From contig JAPEIS010000001.1 in NCBI GenBank assembly GCA_029531795.1, positions 4,340,001 through 4,404,000 on the forward strand: a stretch of 64,000 nt of DNA. Direction: 5' to 3'. Each line of letters opens with the position of its first letter. Position 1 is the stretch's first letter. The DNA comes from Sclerotinia nivalis (taxonomy: Eukaryota; Ascomycota; Leotiomycetes; Helotiales; Sclerotiniaceae). This document shows positions 20,285 through 32,598 of this stretch, piece after piece. The position numbers and the translations under genes are program-made. The notes under the pieces are model-generated. The model had not been told where the DNA came from. It saw nothing but the letters and a program-made list of their open reading frames with translations, and searched no databases.

Positions 20285-22996
20285 ATGCCTCTCCTTGATT
20301 TACTAAAGAAAAAGGACAAAGTCGGAGGAAATGATGCGCATTCTCCACGCGCCGATCCAGAAGCTGGTCCAGTTTTCACATTTGTGAGAAGTGTAAGGTT
20401 GCAACATACAGCGTACCAAATTGTACCTCATTGTTACAACATGGCTAACAGGACACAAGGATACACAAACAGAAGAAGTGATATCGCCACCAAGTTTCTC
20501 TTCCTCCGAAACATCCCTGCAACCTTCAGTGGGCAAACCAAACAATGAATCGCGAACGAGTCGACTATTCAGAGGACGGCCTAGGAGCAACTCGCGCGAA
20601 TCGGGAAACTCGGGCACATCTGGCGCATCAATTTCTTCAAGAATTAGTGATCGGTCACCGTCAAGACCAGTACAGAATAGCAAAAAAATATCAGAACGGT
20701 TTGGTTTGCGCAAGCATGAAGTAGGTTCTTCGCATGTTCCGAGTGATTTGCCGGAGATTACAGTGGAAGAAGCTGCGTCAGATGATAAAGGTGCGGAAGT
20801 ACAATGGGAGAAGAGGGCTACCATATTGGCACAGCAGAATGAGAGATCAATAAGCAGACCAGGTTCATCCTCTGGCAGTCCACCAGGTAGTAAGAATAGG
20901 AATACTGTGGAAATCCCCAGGGCAATAAGTCCGGGGAGAAATCCTTCGGGTGTGGTCGCTAGCAGAACTGTAGATGATGATCTTCAGGAAGCTATTCGGC
21001 TTCATGAGGAAGGTCACTTGGAGGAAGCAACAAAGTTATTCGCAAGATTGGCAGACCCTCATGGTGCAAATAATGCTCTTTCTCAAGTCTTATACGTAAG
21101 CTCTACTTAGCTCATTTCTATCACAAATCCGCCTGACATGAGGTTGGTGAAGCTTTAGCTCAACAGCTCTGCCAACCTATGTTTCTCAGGCATTACCGAA
21201 CTTGCCAGCAAAGATCTTCTGTTAGGAGCACACTCCGGTCCAATTACTAATATTTGGTACAGGGTCTTGCTCTCAGGTACGTTAACACGGCCCCTTATAC
21301 GACCTGCATCACGCCGCCTGATTGAAGAATAAGTCGATCTCTTCCGGATATCGATCATTACCATTTCGGGTCTTGACTAACAGTATAGACATGGCTGGGG
21401 ATGTCAAGCCAATCCAGCAGAAGCCGTCACCTACCTTTCGGCAGCAGCATCAAATGCAGCAGCAAGTATGTACCTACCTTAAACATCTCATCACGTTTCA
21501 AACAAGCTCCTTTTTGTCATGATTCCTCATATTGGCATAGTACTGACTTCGTGGACAAGTCGAGGAGCTTGCGCTGCAGTCCGGAAAGATGAAAGGAGGA
21601 GCTGCTAAAGGAGAGCTCGTCATTGCGATTTTCGAACTAGCAAACTGCTTCAGAAATGGTGAGGATATTCCGCTGAGTTGTCAGCTTTGTTCCTGGCAGA
21701 TTTCTGCCACGATCCCGGCTCTATGTTGATGAATTCTTTGCAACCCTTGATCGTCGTTGATGGTTTCAAAGGATGAATTTCCTAATCAAGTAATACTGAC
21801 ATTTTGGGTCTTCTTCAGGCTGGGGAGTTAAAGTAGATCCAACAGCAGCACAAAAAGTAAGTGGGCTCGAATTATTGGGTCGCGGGAAAGTCCGCTTGTA
21901 CATTACTGATGTTACTATAGTACTACCAAACTGCCGCAGAACTTGGAGATACAGGTATGCATGAAGCTTTCGCCTAACATAATTATCAGGCCATTCACTG
22001 ACATTACCGTAGATAGCATGAATGAGGTGAGCCTACGCAGTTCTTCCTACTTGGAAGGCAAAAGTCTGCCGATAGTTATGTCGGGCTACAATGTCGTACT
22101 ACATAGATCTTGATCAAGGCAAACTAACTAGTCATCACAGGTTGCACGATGTTACTTAGAAGGATTTGGTAAGCGTCCCTCTGTCTCCCCAGCAACCAAG
22201 TTCGAGCTCGAACTCGTAATCCTCACGTTTGCCTGATGTAAATATGCTGACCACTCTCCCCGTAGGCTGTAAAAAAGATAAAGTAAGTTCGCCCGGTCGT
22301 TCGCCAACCTCTCCTATCCATCCTCCTAAACACCAGCCTCGGATCCAACAAACCACAAACCACTACTGTGGCTTGCGCTGTACGCATGGTTCTTTTACAT
22401 TGCATTTGGGCAGCAATGGGGCAACCTTTTTATGCACCTTCAACCGAATGCTGAACCCCTTGCAAACCCTCAAAGTATTCCTAGCCATTCACAAGATGAG
22501 GCTGATGGTTCTCTTTGGGTATGGTCCCGTTACCATTAGCAATACTAACTCAAGTTTCTTGCAGTACCGAGCAGCGTACTATCTTCGCAAGGCCGAGAAT
22601 GCGGGTGTGAAAACTTTAGGCAATTCTTGGTGAGCTTTTTCTTTTCCTATTTGGAACCCGTATCTGAAGAAAACCCTTTCGGAAAATTTCTGCTTCATGT
22701 GAAGCTATATGTCTCAGCCTGGTTACTTTATGGTCTGTATTCTTTTCAGCGGCAGGCCCGCTCCAGTCATTTAGTGATGGTTCGTTCGTTCATTGTCTTG
22801 GTGAGTGGGGTACAACGATATGCATCTGCTATCTTCATGCATTTCATAGGTACATTGGTACGGAAGATCAATTGGCTCACATTGTCTCCTCGGCAATGTC
22901 GGTTAGATATATACCCTTGTAAAGAGATGTTTGCTGATTCTTTATTGGTCACATGAATGTAGGATTTGGAAGGATAAATACAATCCTAAGAAATAA
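20285..22996 (+). CDS. Sel1-repeat protein of the Nif1/Dsf2 type
   Basis: Twelve exons give 387 residues: 20285-20392, 20460-21095, 21263-21276, 21389-21465, 21560-21658, 21819-21856, 21921-21954, 22013-22026, 22141-22168, 22266-22282, 22565-22629 and 22963-22996. All junctions keep frame and produce uninterrupted Sel1 repeats. Residues 1-215 are Ser/Arg/Pro-rich and probably disordered and phosphorylated (MPLLDLLKKKDKV, FVRSDTQTEEVISPPSF). From about residue 220 come tetratricopeptide-like Sel1 repeats: EAIRLHEEGHLEEATKLFAR, LRHGWGCQANPAEAVTYLSA, CFRNGWGVKVDPTAAQKYYQ, ARCYLEGFGCKKDKYRAAYY. Related fungal proteins include the mitosis inhibitor Nif1 of fission yeast and Dsf2 of budding yeast; Skt5/Chs4 chitin-synthase activators share the repeat but differ in layout. 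A scaffold role at the cell cortex is likely but inferred. Exons of 14, 14 and 17 bases are notable. Confidence 0.87.
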
Positions 22997-25900
22997 AAAT
23001 TCGAAAACGGAAGTTCTAAATAATTAGGACTAGGGAAGTGAGGGTTCGCTGGAGATAAGATACCTTTTTGGACGAATGACTAATGCGTTTTGTTCACATT
23101 TGCTTATTTTTCGGCTTCGCTAAGCTTCGGGTCGGGTCGAGAGAACAAACGGTCTCCAGTTACTTGAGTTGGTTAGGTTTTTTTTCGTCTTTGGCTAATG
23201 TTATTCGTTGATATCTTACTTTCATGGAGCTGGAAACGGTCACATTGGATTGGCATCTCGGAGTTCTTTACGTATTGTGCGGTACCTGAAATACCTGGGC
23301 TGGCTTATTCATACCTCTTTTAATCCTAGTTCTATTATAAAACTTCATACTAAACCTGATTCTATTGATTTACTCGTTTGGTTCATCAGGTTCTTTGAGT
23401 TAGCTTGCTTTGGTCTTATTTTTTTAGTTTATTTAGTTTTGTCTTTTGCTGCAGTCAGCACATACCTAATTAAGTAATTAAGAAGAGTCAAAAGTCAACC
23501 CCCAGATCAGCGCAGGTCAGGTGTGGTCACGAATGAGACATACAGGAACTGGACTCGTATGCTCACGAGGTTTGCATCTTAGCATTCTCTGCCGTGCTGA
23601 AATGTCCACAGGTGGCACAGCACAGCAAATCTTTGTGTAATCCATTATGGCGGGGCATCAAGGCATTGGGGTCGAAATTTTTCGAGCTTCGTTTCAGATT
23701 CTGTCGAGGTGCCTTATGTTATGCCTGGTATGCTTGTATGTAGCTGCAAGTGGATTGCATACATGATCTAGAATGGGTCTTGGGTCATCATTCCTACCTA
23801 TGAATTTTTTTATTCGCCCATTCATGAACTATTCGTTCGTTCGCATGTCATACCCCGGGCTTGGGGTTAGCACGTTTCATCTTTCATGTATGATGTAAAC
23901 ATCCAATCCGAAGACTCAATTAGGAAAAGTTTTCACTGGTCTGTCTACTTACGTATGCGAGGCTGCGAGTGTTGGGAAAGGCGTGACATACGTATGTATT
24001 TTATGTATGGAAGGACAACTCAACGCCGCGATGCAAAAGTTGGGTTGGTGGCTTGGTAGGTGGGCTAGACACTAAGTACGGGAGTGATGTATTTTTATGC
24101 TTGTTAGAGTCTTGGAAGTGGTCTGGATGGGTGAGAAATGTGATATCTTATGATGAAATATGATAATATAACGGCAAGGCGGTGCCGGGTGCAGTGAGCT
24201 AGATGCTTAAAATAACCCGAGGAAAAGGTTTTTCTCGGGAGCTTTTTATTATATTTTGGGCATTTGTATCATATTGGGAGTACTAGTTACGACTGCATTA
24301 GAGAATCGAAAATTTTAGATTGGTTCGTCAACTGCATTCATAGTCAAATTGTGGCCCAACTACTGAAAATAACGAACGAATGGACGAACTGTGGCTGGAA
24401 TACGGCGCGGATGTCCGTCTAGTATGTTTTACATTTTACATATAAACCACGTGATTTTATATTGACTGCTTGAAGATTTTTCTTGGTTGCAGGTTTATGT
24501 GATATGTGATATGGTACGGTATCGTCATTTTTGCATGGTGTTTTTACATAGCACTTGCATTTACATTTGCATTTGTATTTGTGGTGAATGTCAAGCAATA
24601 AGGGTCTTGAATAATATATCATGTATATGTCATGTACATGCAAAACCTAGAAGAGGTTAGAAGTGAAAAAATGAAGTTTACGATCATGTAAATATTCAAT
24701 GGATGCGAAAGTAATGTATATGTCATGCGATGCGATGCGATGCGATGCTATGTAAATGTAATGTCATGCGATGTACGTTTGGTCTCGGCCGCTCCACTCT
24801 ACTCCATCTCTACTGTAGAATCTCGGGTCCTGGTTAGCAACTTGCGAAACCAAGTTTGCAGTAGTACTGTTGGTATGTACCTACAGCTCCATACTCCTTA
24901 CGCCATTTTACCATAGATATGATTCCATTGTTGGCGGTGAAGAGTCTCTACTGCACTCTACTGTACTCTACTGCGGACTCCGTGCAGAGATGTTCGCGAT
25001 AGTGGAGTCCTGGGTCTCTCGACGAGGAGAAATAGGATCATTAACTTGACTCGAGTCGACCGAAAATGGGTAGTAACGGGTGATTATGCAGCTACATTTT
25101 AGCCTATGGAGACAATGATGTACAGGTATGTACATATGGGACGAGTGTGTACGAAAAGAGCACAGTACATTTTACATACATACAAAGTACTTACATTATG
25201 CAGCTACGCTCTAGTCTCCGGAGCAGAAGAGTGGGGCTGTCAACTCAAATCACGAAAATGATATTTTACATTCTTCAAGGATAAACACGAAATGTGGAGA
25301 GCACTAGCCTGTGCAGAAATGGAGAAGAGAAAGTCACTAGGACTTAAAACTTGGTGTGCAGTGAGAGAATTTTTTGAAACATGAAACACCACGTATTTCA
25401 CGGGGTAAAGAAATAGGGTCGTGAAGAAAAGAGTTTGTTTCAGGATGGATGGGGTGGTTATTGGATGGGTCATTGGAGAAAGTTGGATGGGTGTGGAGAT
25501 GGAAGTGCGGGAGGGAGTTTGTTTGATTGGTTGGTGGGGGAAGCGTATTGGATGGTTCGGTTTACAGTGGAGTCGGGGACGAAAAATCATAGAGGAAGAA
25601 CTGGTGGTCTTGTTGGGAACGGAAGGGAGGAGAAGAGGAGATTGGCTAGGGGACTGTGAGCTAGAGGGGATGGTTTGGAGAGTGTTTGGTAGATGATGGA
25701 AAATTGGTTTGCTACGGAGATACAGGTTGATGGGAGGAACGAACGGTAATCGTGAGGTGAATACAGGCACATGCGAGGAAGGCGAGAGCAAACATGGAGA
25801 GAAGTGTCTAGATTGAGAAAACTTCATTTTGCCTGTTAAGGCATTCTAGATATGGGTGAAATCCGGAGAAGGAATACAGGACAAACCTCGAAGTCAATCG

Positions 25901-27334
25901 AGTAACACAACTTACAAACACAGCAGTAAATCATCACAAACAAATTCGTATCACCATCACCATCACTATCAAATCAAGCACAATCACAAGCACAAGCAAA
26001 GCAGAAGAAAGAATGTTTGAACATGAATCTCATGTATTATTGACTATTTTTCCGTATTTTTTATGGCTATCTGATTTTTCCATCTCATCTCGTCCTATGG
26101 TGTATGTATGTGGAGTCAAGTAAAAATTAAATACAAAAAAATTTGAGTTCCTAAAATAAGTCACTCATATCCTCCCAATCCATCATAGACAACACAAGTC
26201 AAAAGCAACAGATAGAACCGAATTAGATACAAGAAAAAATAGTCCCATGAGATAGAAATCATTCATGTCAAGATGGAAATAACTGCATCAAAATGACATA
26301 TCGAGATATTGTAAAGGAGATTTTTGGAAAGGAAAATCCCGATGATTTGTTCGTGATCGGCCGATGTGGTGTGTTTTGGATGTTTCCGGCATCTCGTCGA
26401 TATACCTCTTCGTTCATCAGTCATGATTGCATGTCATTGCTCATCATGAGTAATTCTGGAAAAAGAATCGCGAGTGCTTGTAAAACGTAAAACACTTTTG
26501 AATGGTATATGGATGAGATGGATAAATATGCGAAGATGGTCATCGATTGTGTAGTTCGAAGCAAACGCTTCATTTGGAACAAACTTGGGAGAGGTATTGG
26601 CGTGGTAAAATAAAAGAGTTCTGCTCGTGATTTTGTGTATGTGTGCATCTTCATGTCGTGGTAGTATTGAAAAAATAATATTTATGAAATAGTTCGTGAT
26701 AACGTCGTCGTAAAATGAACTTTGAGTTGTGTAAGGAAAATTGGTTGCTAGTAATAGCTTGTGATGTTGCGTGTGCGATGCGTTCGAATTTTAGCCATCC
26801 CCTTTCCTTTCCCATGTTCCGTTCCAAGTCCAAAAGAGAGAATCCATCCCCAATAACAATCCATCCTCCATCCCCATCCAAATTTACAAAATATGTATTC
26901 CCTTTGCTGTCCAGCTGCGAGCTGACGTCGTCTTATGCCTGGCGAAAAAACAATAAATAAATATGAAATTAAGAAAAAAGACCCCGCCAAGTTTGATGAC
27001 CCGTCGCTAACTATGATCGATGATGATGCAGTTGAAAAAGGAGAGAGAAAAAGAAACGCAATTTGTAAACCATCCATAAACCATAAAACCATAAAACCAT
27101 AAAGCCATGAGAGAACCATTAAGCCATAAATGAAAAGAAATCCAAAAAATCAAACGCTCGCTATTTCGCTCATTAACAATTGAGAAATTAAGAGAAGATG
27201 CGTGAGCAACAAAGTCTCTGATCGCAATGAAGCCGTAAAATCGTAAAAGCCGTAAAGTTTGAAGAGTAAGAATTCGTAGTGTCGAAGTAGAGTTTTTTTT
27301 GATGACATAAAGTTTGGTTTAAATCTCAAAAGAT
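22997..27334. other. 4.3-kb gene-poor stretch
   Basis: No gene I can support. The region holds a short GCGAT-type microsatellite (24727-24748), a repeat of TGCATTT-like motifs near 24550, and repeated CTACTGTACTCTACTGC segments near 24940-24980. At 25240-25827 there are overlapping open frames on both strands caused by purine/pyrimidine strand bias. The last few hundred bases are probably the 3' UTR of the bZIP gene. Confidence 0.45.
24727..24748. repeat. Short GCGAT microsatellite
   Basis: Four consecutive units of the pentamer ATGCG, followed by related ATGCTATG and ATGCGATG motifs. Confidence 0.7.
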
Positions 27335-29254
27335 TTAACCCGATGAGGTATCGCACTCTTCCGGACCATTCCTGGAATTACATTCCGAGACTAGCTTGGC
27401 AAAATTCCTGACAACCTCACTTGGAACTTGATCCCATAGTAATGAACGAGTGTAAACCTCTGCGGCCGACTTCTTAGAATTGGATCGCATGGCTGCAAGT
27501 GATTCACCGAGATTCTTTCGTCCTTGAGATGTTGATCTGGTGGCGGGAGAGTTGTCGAGGAAATCTTGAGACGTCAACCCATTGTATTGTGCTGCAGACA
27601 AAGAAAAGAGTTGTTCGTTGTTTTGTTCTTCCGTTGGTTGCGAAAGACTGTTGGCAAGATCTCCAAGAGTTGATGATGTGACGCCGACCATTTCATTACC
27701 TCCCATGGAAGGGTTTTGAGTAGTGGACCAGGAGTTACCAGATGGAAGAGGGGCAATTGCGTTGGTAACATCAGAGATAGCAGATACACCGGAAGCGGAT
27801 TGTTGAATGCCAGCATCCTTGAACACATCCTCGAGGAGTGTTGCAGATGCAGCACGAACATCATCCGACATTCTAGGAATGCTTGGAGAAGTACCCTTTG
27901 AAGCGACGAAAGCACCAACAAGGAGCAACATCAAGAGGAGACCTTGGGCAGCAGGCTTCTCTGGCTCACTAAGAAGGGAAGTGTCGACCTTCTTAGTGGG
28001 AACCAGTGAATTCTCAACCTTAATTTCACTTTCCATGGAAAAGTCGTTCAGGAAAGAGATGTTGTCCCAATTGCCATCCATGTTCAGACCATCAATGTCA
28101 GAGTAGTCAGCAGAGAAACCAGTCGAACTGGGAACAGTTGACATGGCGGTGCTTTCCATCTTCTGCATGTGTTCTGTGAGGACGCTCACTTTCTTGCGGA
28201 GGTCGCCGGTTTCGAGGGTGTGAGTTCGTACCATCTCTTCCTTCTCCATCTGCAAGCTCTCGATGTATTGTTGGTAGTGTTGCTCTTTACGAGCCCACTC
28301 ATCCAAAGCAAGTTTTGCTTCGGCCAAGTCCTCCTCAAGATCGTTAATCAAAGCAGTGTAGTGCTTCTTCTCGTCCTCAAGGCGCTCGGTGTGTTGCTTC
28401 TTGCGCTGGCGTGAGTCAAGACTGTAATGATAGTTAGTAACCGATTGTAATCAATTGATTAGATCATGAACTTACGCCGCTTGTCGGTTTCTCAACAAAC
28501 GTTTTTGCTGCTTCAGCTCCTTGATCTCCTGCTCATCGGTAGATTGAGAGATGAGTTGATCAATGTTGGTGAGATTTCTCTCGGCTGGAATATCAAAACG
28601 AGCATTCTTCTTTCGGATACCATCACCCCGTCTTGACATCTCAGGATGCGATCGTAGAGTTGGGCTGTGTGGGCGCATGCGTTTTGGAATGCGGTGATCC
28701 ATCTCTGAAACCGACCAGTCCTTTTGTGGGGATGGGTGACTTGAACCATTGGCGTTGGAGGAGAAGAGAGGGAGTTGATGGTTTCCGGGGTTTGTGAATG
28801 GTGTTTGCACGGGACGTTGAAAGATAGGAACATTGACCTCAAAATCAGATGGAAGCCCATCATGACCTTGCATTGGTGTGCTCATACCAGAACCATTTCC
28901 CATACCCCAACCGTGATTCGAATGTCCGTATGTTCCGTTTTGTGCAGCCTCGATACGCATGAATGGGTTGTTGCTGTTGTGTTCGACAAAGGGATTGTTT
29001 GAAGCCATTGGTTGCATCTCGACGTGTTGCCATTCATCGGATTTGGGTGAGAACAATGTCGAAGATACTGCAAAGGATTCCCGCCTGCTATTGTCCATGG
29101 GTGGTGACATTTCTAAGCCGGAGTCTAATGCAGAGTGATCGAGAATGTTATCATCAAGAATGCTCCCTTCGTCCTCTTCAAAGTAGTTGTGGGGTTGAGT
29201 GTCGACAGATAATGACGACTGTCTATAGTAATTGTGCATTGGGAAGGCGGCCAT
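27335..29254 (-). CDS. bZIP transcription factor with a hydrophobic C-terminal segment
   Basis: Two exons (29254-28476, 28421-27335) give 621 residues. The intron lies inside the basic region and its removal joins KRLLRNRQAA to LDSRQRKKQHTERLED, giving the bZIP signature N-x-x-A-A-x-x-S-R at about residues 250-270. The leucine-zipper coiled coil continues through TALINDLEEDLAEAKLALDE and further to about residue 350. The first 240 residues are Asn/Ser/Pro-rich with acidic patches, as in activation regions. Around residues 419-434 lies an uncharged run, GLLLMLLLVGAFVAS, which could be a transmembrane helix; such a layout recalls membrane-tethered bZIPs such as ATF6/CREB3. It is followed by a conserved-looking PRMSDDVRAASATLLEDVFK. 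Targets are unknown. The gene stands alone, with more than 4 kb of gene-poor DNA on each side. Confidence 0.88.
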
Positions 29255-32200
29255 AGCAAAGAATTTCCTGCTGTAGTCTGTTGTTGAGGTGGTTTGGTGT
29301 TGTGGTTAAGAAAGAGGTGGGCGGAGTGAAGCGAAGTTATTTTCGGACGAGATATGGGGTAAAATAGATAAAATAGTGGCGGTGAGAAAAGATAAAAGTT
29401 ATCGATAGGATCGTCAACGATCACGAAAACTTGAATGTGAGAGGAAGAGAAAAAGATAATTTCGTTTTGGGCGGATTAATCAATGATATGATTGAGCGAA
29501 GGGATAGATCACTTGTTGTGTTTTTCTGTCAAAGAAAAAGACAAGATTGGCAAGAGAAGTGACTGTTTATGAGGATGTTGATGTTTGATATGAATATTTG
29601 AGGTAGGAGTTGGGTGGGAGATGTTCAGTTGATATGTGAGGGACAAGGTGGTGGTGTATGAGTGGGTTGGGTCTGGGTTCCGATATAATTCGGGCGAGAC
29701 AAACAGTAGGAAGGGATTGTATGGCTTGATTTGGAGTGGAGAATGGAGGTACAAAGACTGTAAGAAGTTTAAGTCTGTTGGGTTCCTTTTTGGTTCGAGT
29801 GGTGTCGTATGGGTCGTATGGTGGTAGGAGTAGTGCAGAATTGCAAGCAGTTGCAGTTGCAGTTGCAGTAAAATGTGCAGCAAGTAGTAGAACTTGAGCT
29901 TAGCAGTCGGTGCAGCAGACAAGAGAAGTAAGAGAAGCACGTTAGACAAGTAGGTTAAGTATGCCGGTAGAAATAGAAGAATGTAGTTGGTAGATATGGG
30001 TAGATATGTGGATATCTTGGGAGAGGGGTCTGGGAATCTGGGAAAAGGATATGAAGTGAAAGAGTAAGATGGGTCGTCGCGGGTGTTCAAAAAAATAATA
30101 ATAATACTGAATTAATGAATAATGAGATATATGCTCTTCAAGGGTTCATTCTTCTAATTCTTTTTCTAGCTCTTCTAGCTCTTCTTATTTTACGTTAGTA
30201 CGATACTGCGATATTGCGAGTTGCTTGTTTTCGTTATTCTCTTATACCCAATCTTGCACCCATGGCATGATATAATACTGGGTATAACTACTTTTGGAGG
30301 GGAAGAGTGAGGGGGGGTGATGCGATGAACATGGTTACAATATGGAGCGTCGCTCATCATTACTACACTTAATTGAGTAATGCGTGACTGGGTAAAATAT
30401 AGTGAGTGGATGGTGGATGAAATGATGGGCGATGGTCCTAGCAGATAGGGAAGATTTATCGTACCACCCGAAAGGCTCAAGGAATCTCTACTCCATAGAG
30501 GTCAAGTTGTGGAAACTTCTAGCCTTTCGAATTATGAGAAACTTATGCTTCCTTCTTTTACAGTATTTGATTATTTTAATATTAGCATTGGTGTTAGTGT
30601 TATTTATTTCATGCATTACTCCATAAGTAATAAAGTACAGTATATCCTCACTGATACATCGTCTAATGAACTATTTGGGATCCCGATGCTCTCTTAAGAT
30701 CTACAATTCAATTGTTCTACATGTTTATTTGCGATACATAGATTTCCAATCTGTACACCCGGAGGATATCAACCATATGGAAATTGTGTGCATGTGGTCG
30801 TACATACACACCAAAAGGAAATAAAAAGAGCAGTTTCTTTCCTATTAAGACTAGACGTTAATTTAGCGGTATGGGAACGGGAAAAGGCAAGTTAAGTGCG
30901 GATGCTAACGATTAGTGCTTGCATTTCCATTGCATAGCAGCATTACAGTACCTACTTTTACATTTTGAATCTGAATCTAAGATGTAAGAAAAAAACCCAA
31001 GAAATCCAAATAATATTAAGTCTGGACGATTTGACCCAAGGCAATTAAACTTAAGATTTCCCGCTCAAAGCCTTGAATAAGTTGCATTTGATCAGTTGAA
31101 CCTCAAAGAAATCATGATGTTGGATAACGATACGGGAAACGAGGAGGGGTTGAAGCTTTGATTGGATTATTCATGCTCCTTCCCGGCTGACTACTATTAT
31201 TAAGGTTACTTTGACGAGACAAGATAGAAAATGATTCCACTATCGGTCGGCATTCGGTAATCTATCTGTCTTTTCTTTCCTTCTTTCGAATATTCTAACA
31301 GGCGAGAGAAGAATTCGGAAAAGAATGAGATTGGGAAAACTCCAGATAATTACATTTGCTACTAAATCTTAGCTTGGTGTAGCATGAATATTAGACTGCC
31401 CTTTTAGCTTTAATAGGTTTGTCTTAGAGCCCGGATCTAATCATGAACTAATCCTAAGAGAATTCAGATGAGTTTTCTCCATCAACCGCTTCCAGCTCTC
31501 AAAAAATACCATCCTTAACGTATATTAAAAAAAGGGCACTGATCCATATCTAAATCTCTTTAAACATTGCCCATGGGAACGCAAAGTCAACATGGATAAA
31601 ATCAAAAGTGTCTTGGCTTCTTCCTGTTCCCTGCTCATATCAGGTTGGGCATCTATGGAGTATGCTTGATGATTCTGAACGGTTGCATCAAAATTCCAAA
31701 ACGAAAGCCGCCGATAGGTTATTTCCTCAGGTGTTGCATACGATTGTTTCTTTACCCTTGTTCATCTTTTCTACACATTCTCATCATTGGAATAATTTGT
31801 TAAACTCCGACTTCCCGTTGAAACCACCAGGGCTTGGCTCGTAACGAGAAAATGATGGTGCTTCAGTACCAATCAAAAGTTTTGAGGCAATCGGTAATTC
31901 CCTGGAAAAAGGTCACTTTATGGATCACGCGTATTGCTCGTGTGGGAGGAAAAGCCTCTCAGGGTATCATTTGTTTACTTTCATCATCTTTTGTCGAAGG
32001 GGTCGTTGATTGATTCTTCAGAATGGCATTTTATCTTCGCTTAACCTCTGAAGATTCCCCTTCATCTCACTCATGATCGCTGCTGATCAAACATCATCTA
32101 GATCGTGAGTAAAGCACGGGTAACGCCGTAACGGACGGTAACGAGAGAAATCGTAAAACCTCGTCAAGATGAATCTCATTTCATACCATAATACCATAAT

Positions 32201-32578
32201 CTCCACCCTTATCCCAATCCTCGGCCCTCCCCATTCGGCAATAAGTCCATCCGTTCATCCATTTCGAAACCTAACATGACCATTCACTCGACTCATGAAT
32301 ACTTGTATTGTCACTGAACTAGGCCTCCTCAAACGGTCGCAGAATGCAGTATCTTGTAAGAGTGTGAATGTGAAGCCTCAAATGATAGGTGATATTTTCA
32401 GGTTCCCCTCTACCTAATTGACCTAATCAAATGATCGTAATCTCTGTGCCCAAGTCAGGGTATGGCAAGCAAATCATTGGTAAATGAAGTCTTCGAGCTT
32501 TCCGGTAGCTTTTCACTCTACGGATTCATAGCATCACCGCACCAAAATTCAACCTCAAGGTCTCGTCTCCCACTACCT

Positions 32579-32598
32579 GGTGCCTGCCGGCAGGCACC
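32579..32598. repeat. Perfect 20-bp GC-rich palindrome
   Basis: GGTGCCTGCCGGCAGGCACC equals its own reverse complement. It lies in otherwise AT-rich gene-free DNA. It could be a dimeric factor site or a chance palindrome. Confidence 0.85.

Noticed and set aside
25240..25827. A 195-residue minus-strand open frame, with further open frames on the plus strand over the same bases
   Set aside because: Ser/Pro/His/Thr-rich translation with no domain; several overlapping open frames on both strands come from strand purine/pyrimidine bias. No leader or conserved feature.
29509..30090. A 193-residue minus-strand open frame upstream of the bZIP gene
   Set aside because: Low-complexity Leu/Tyr/Pro/Ser translation from a pyrimidine-rich stretch; better explained as bZIP leader or promoter.
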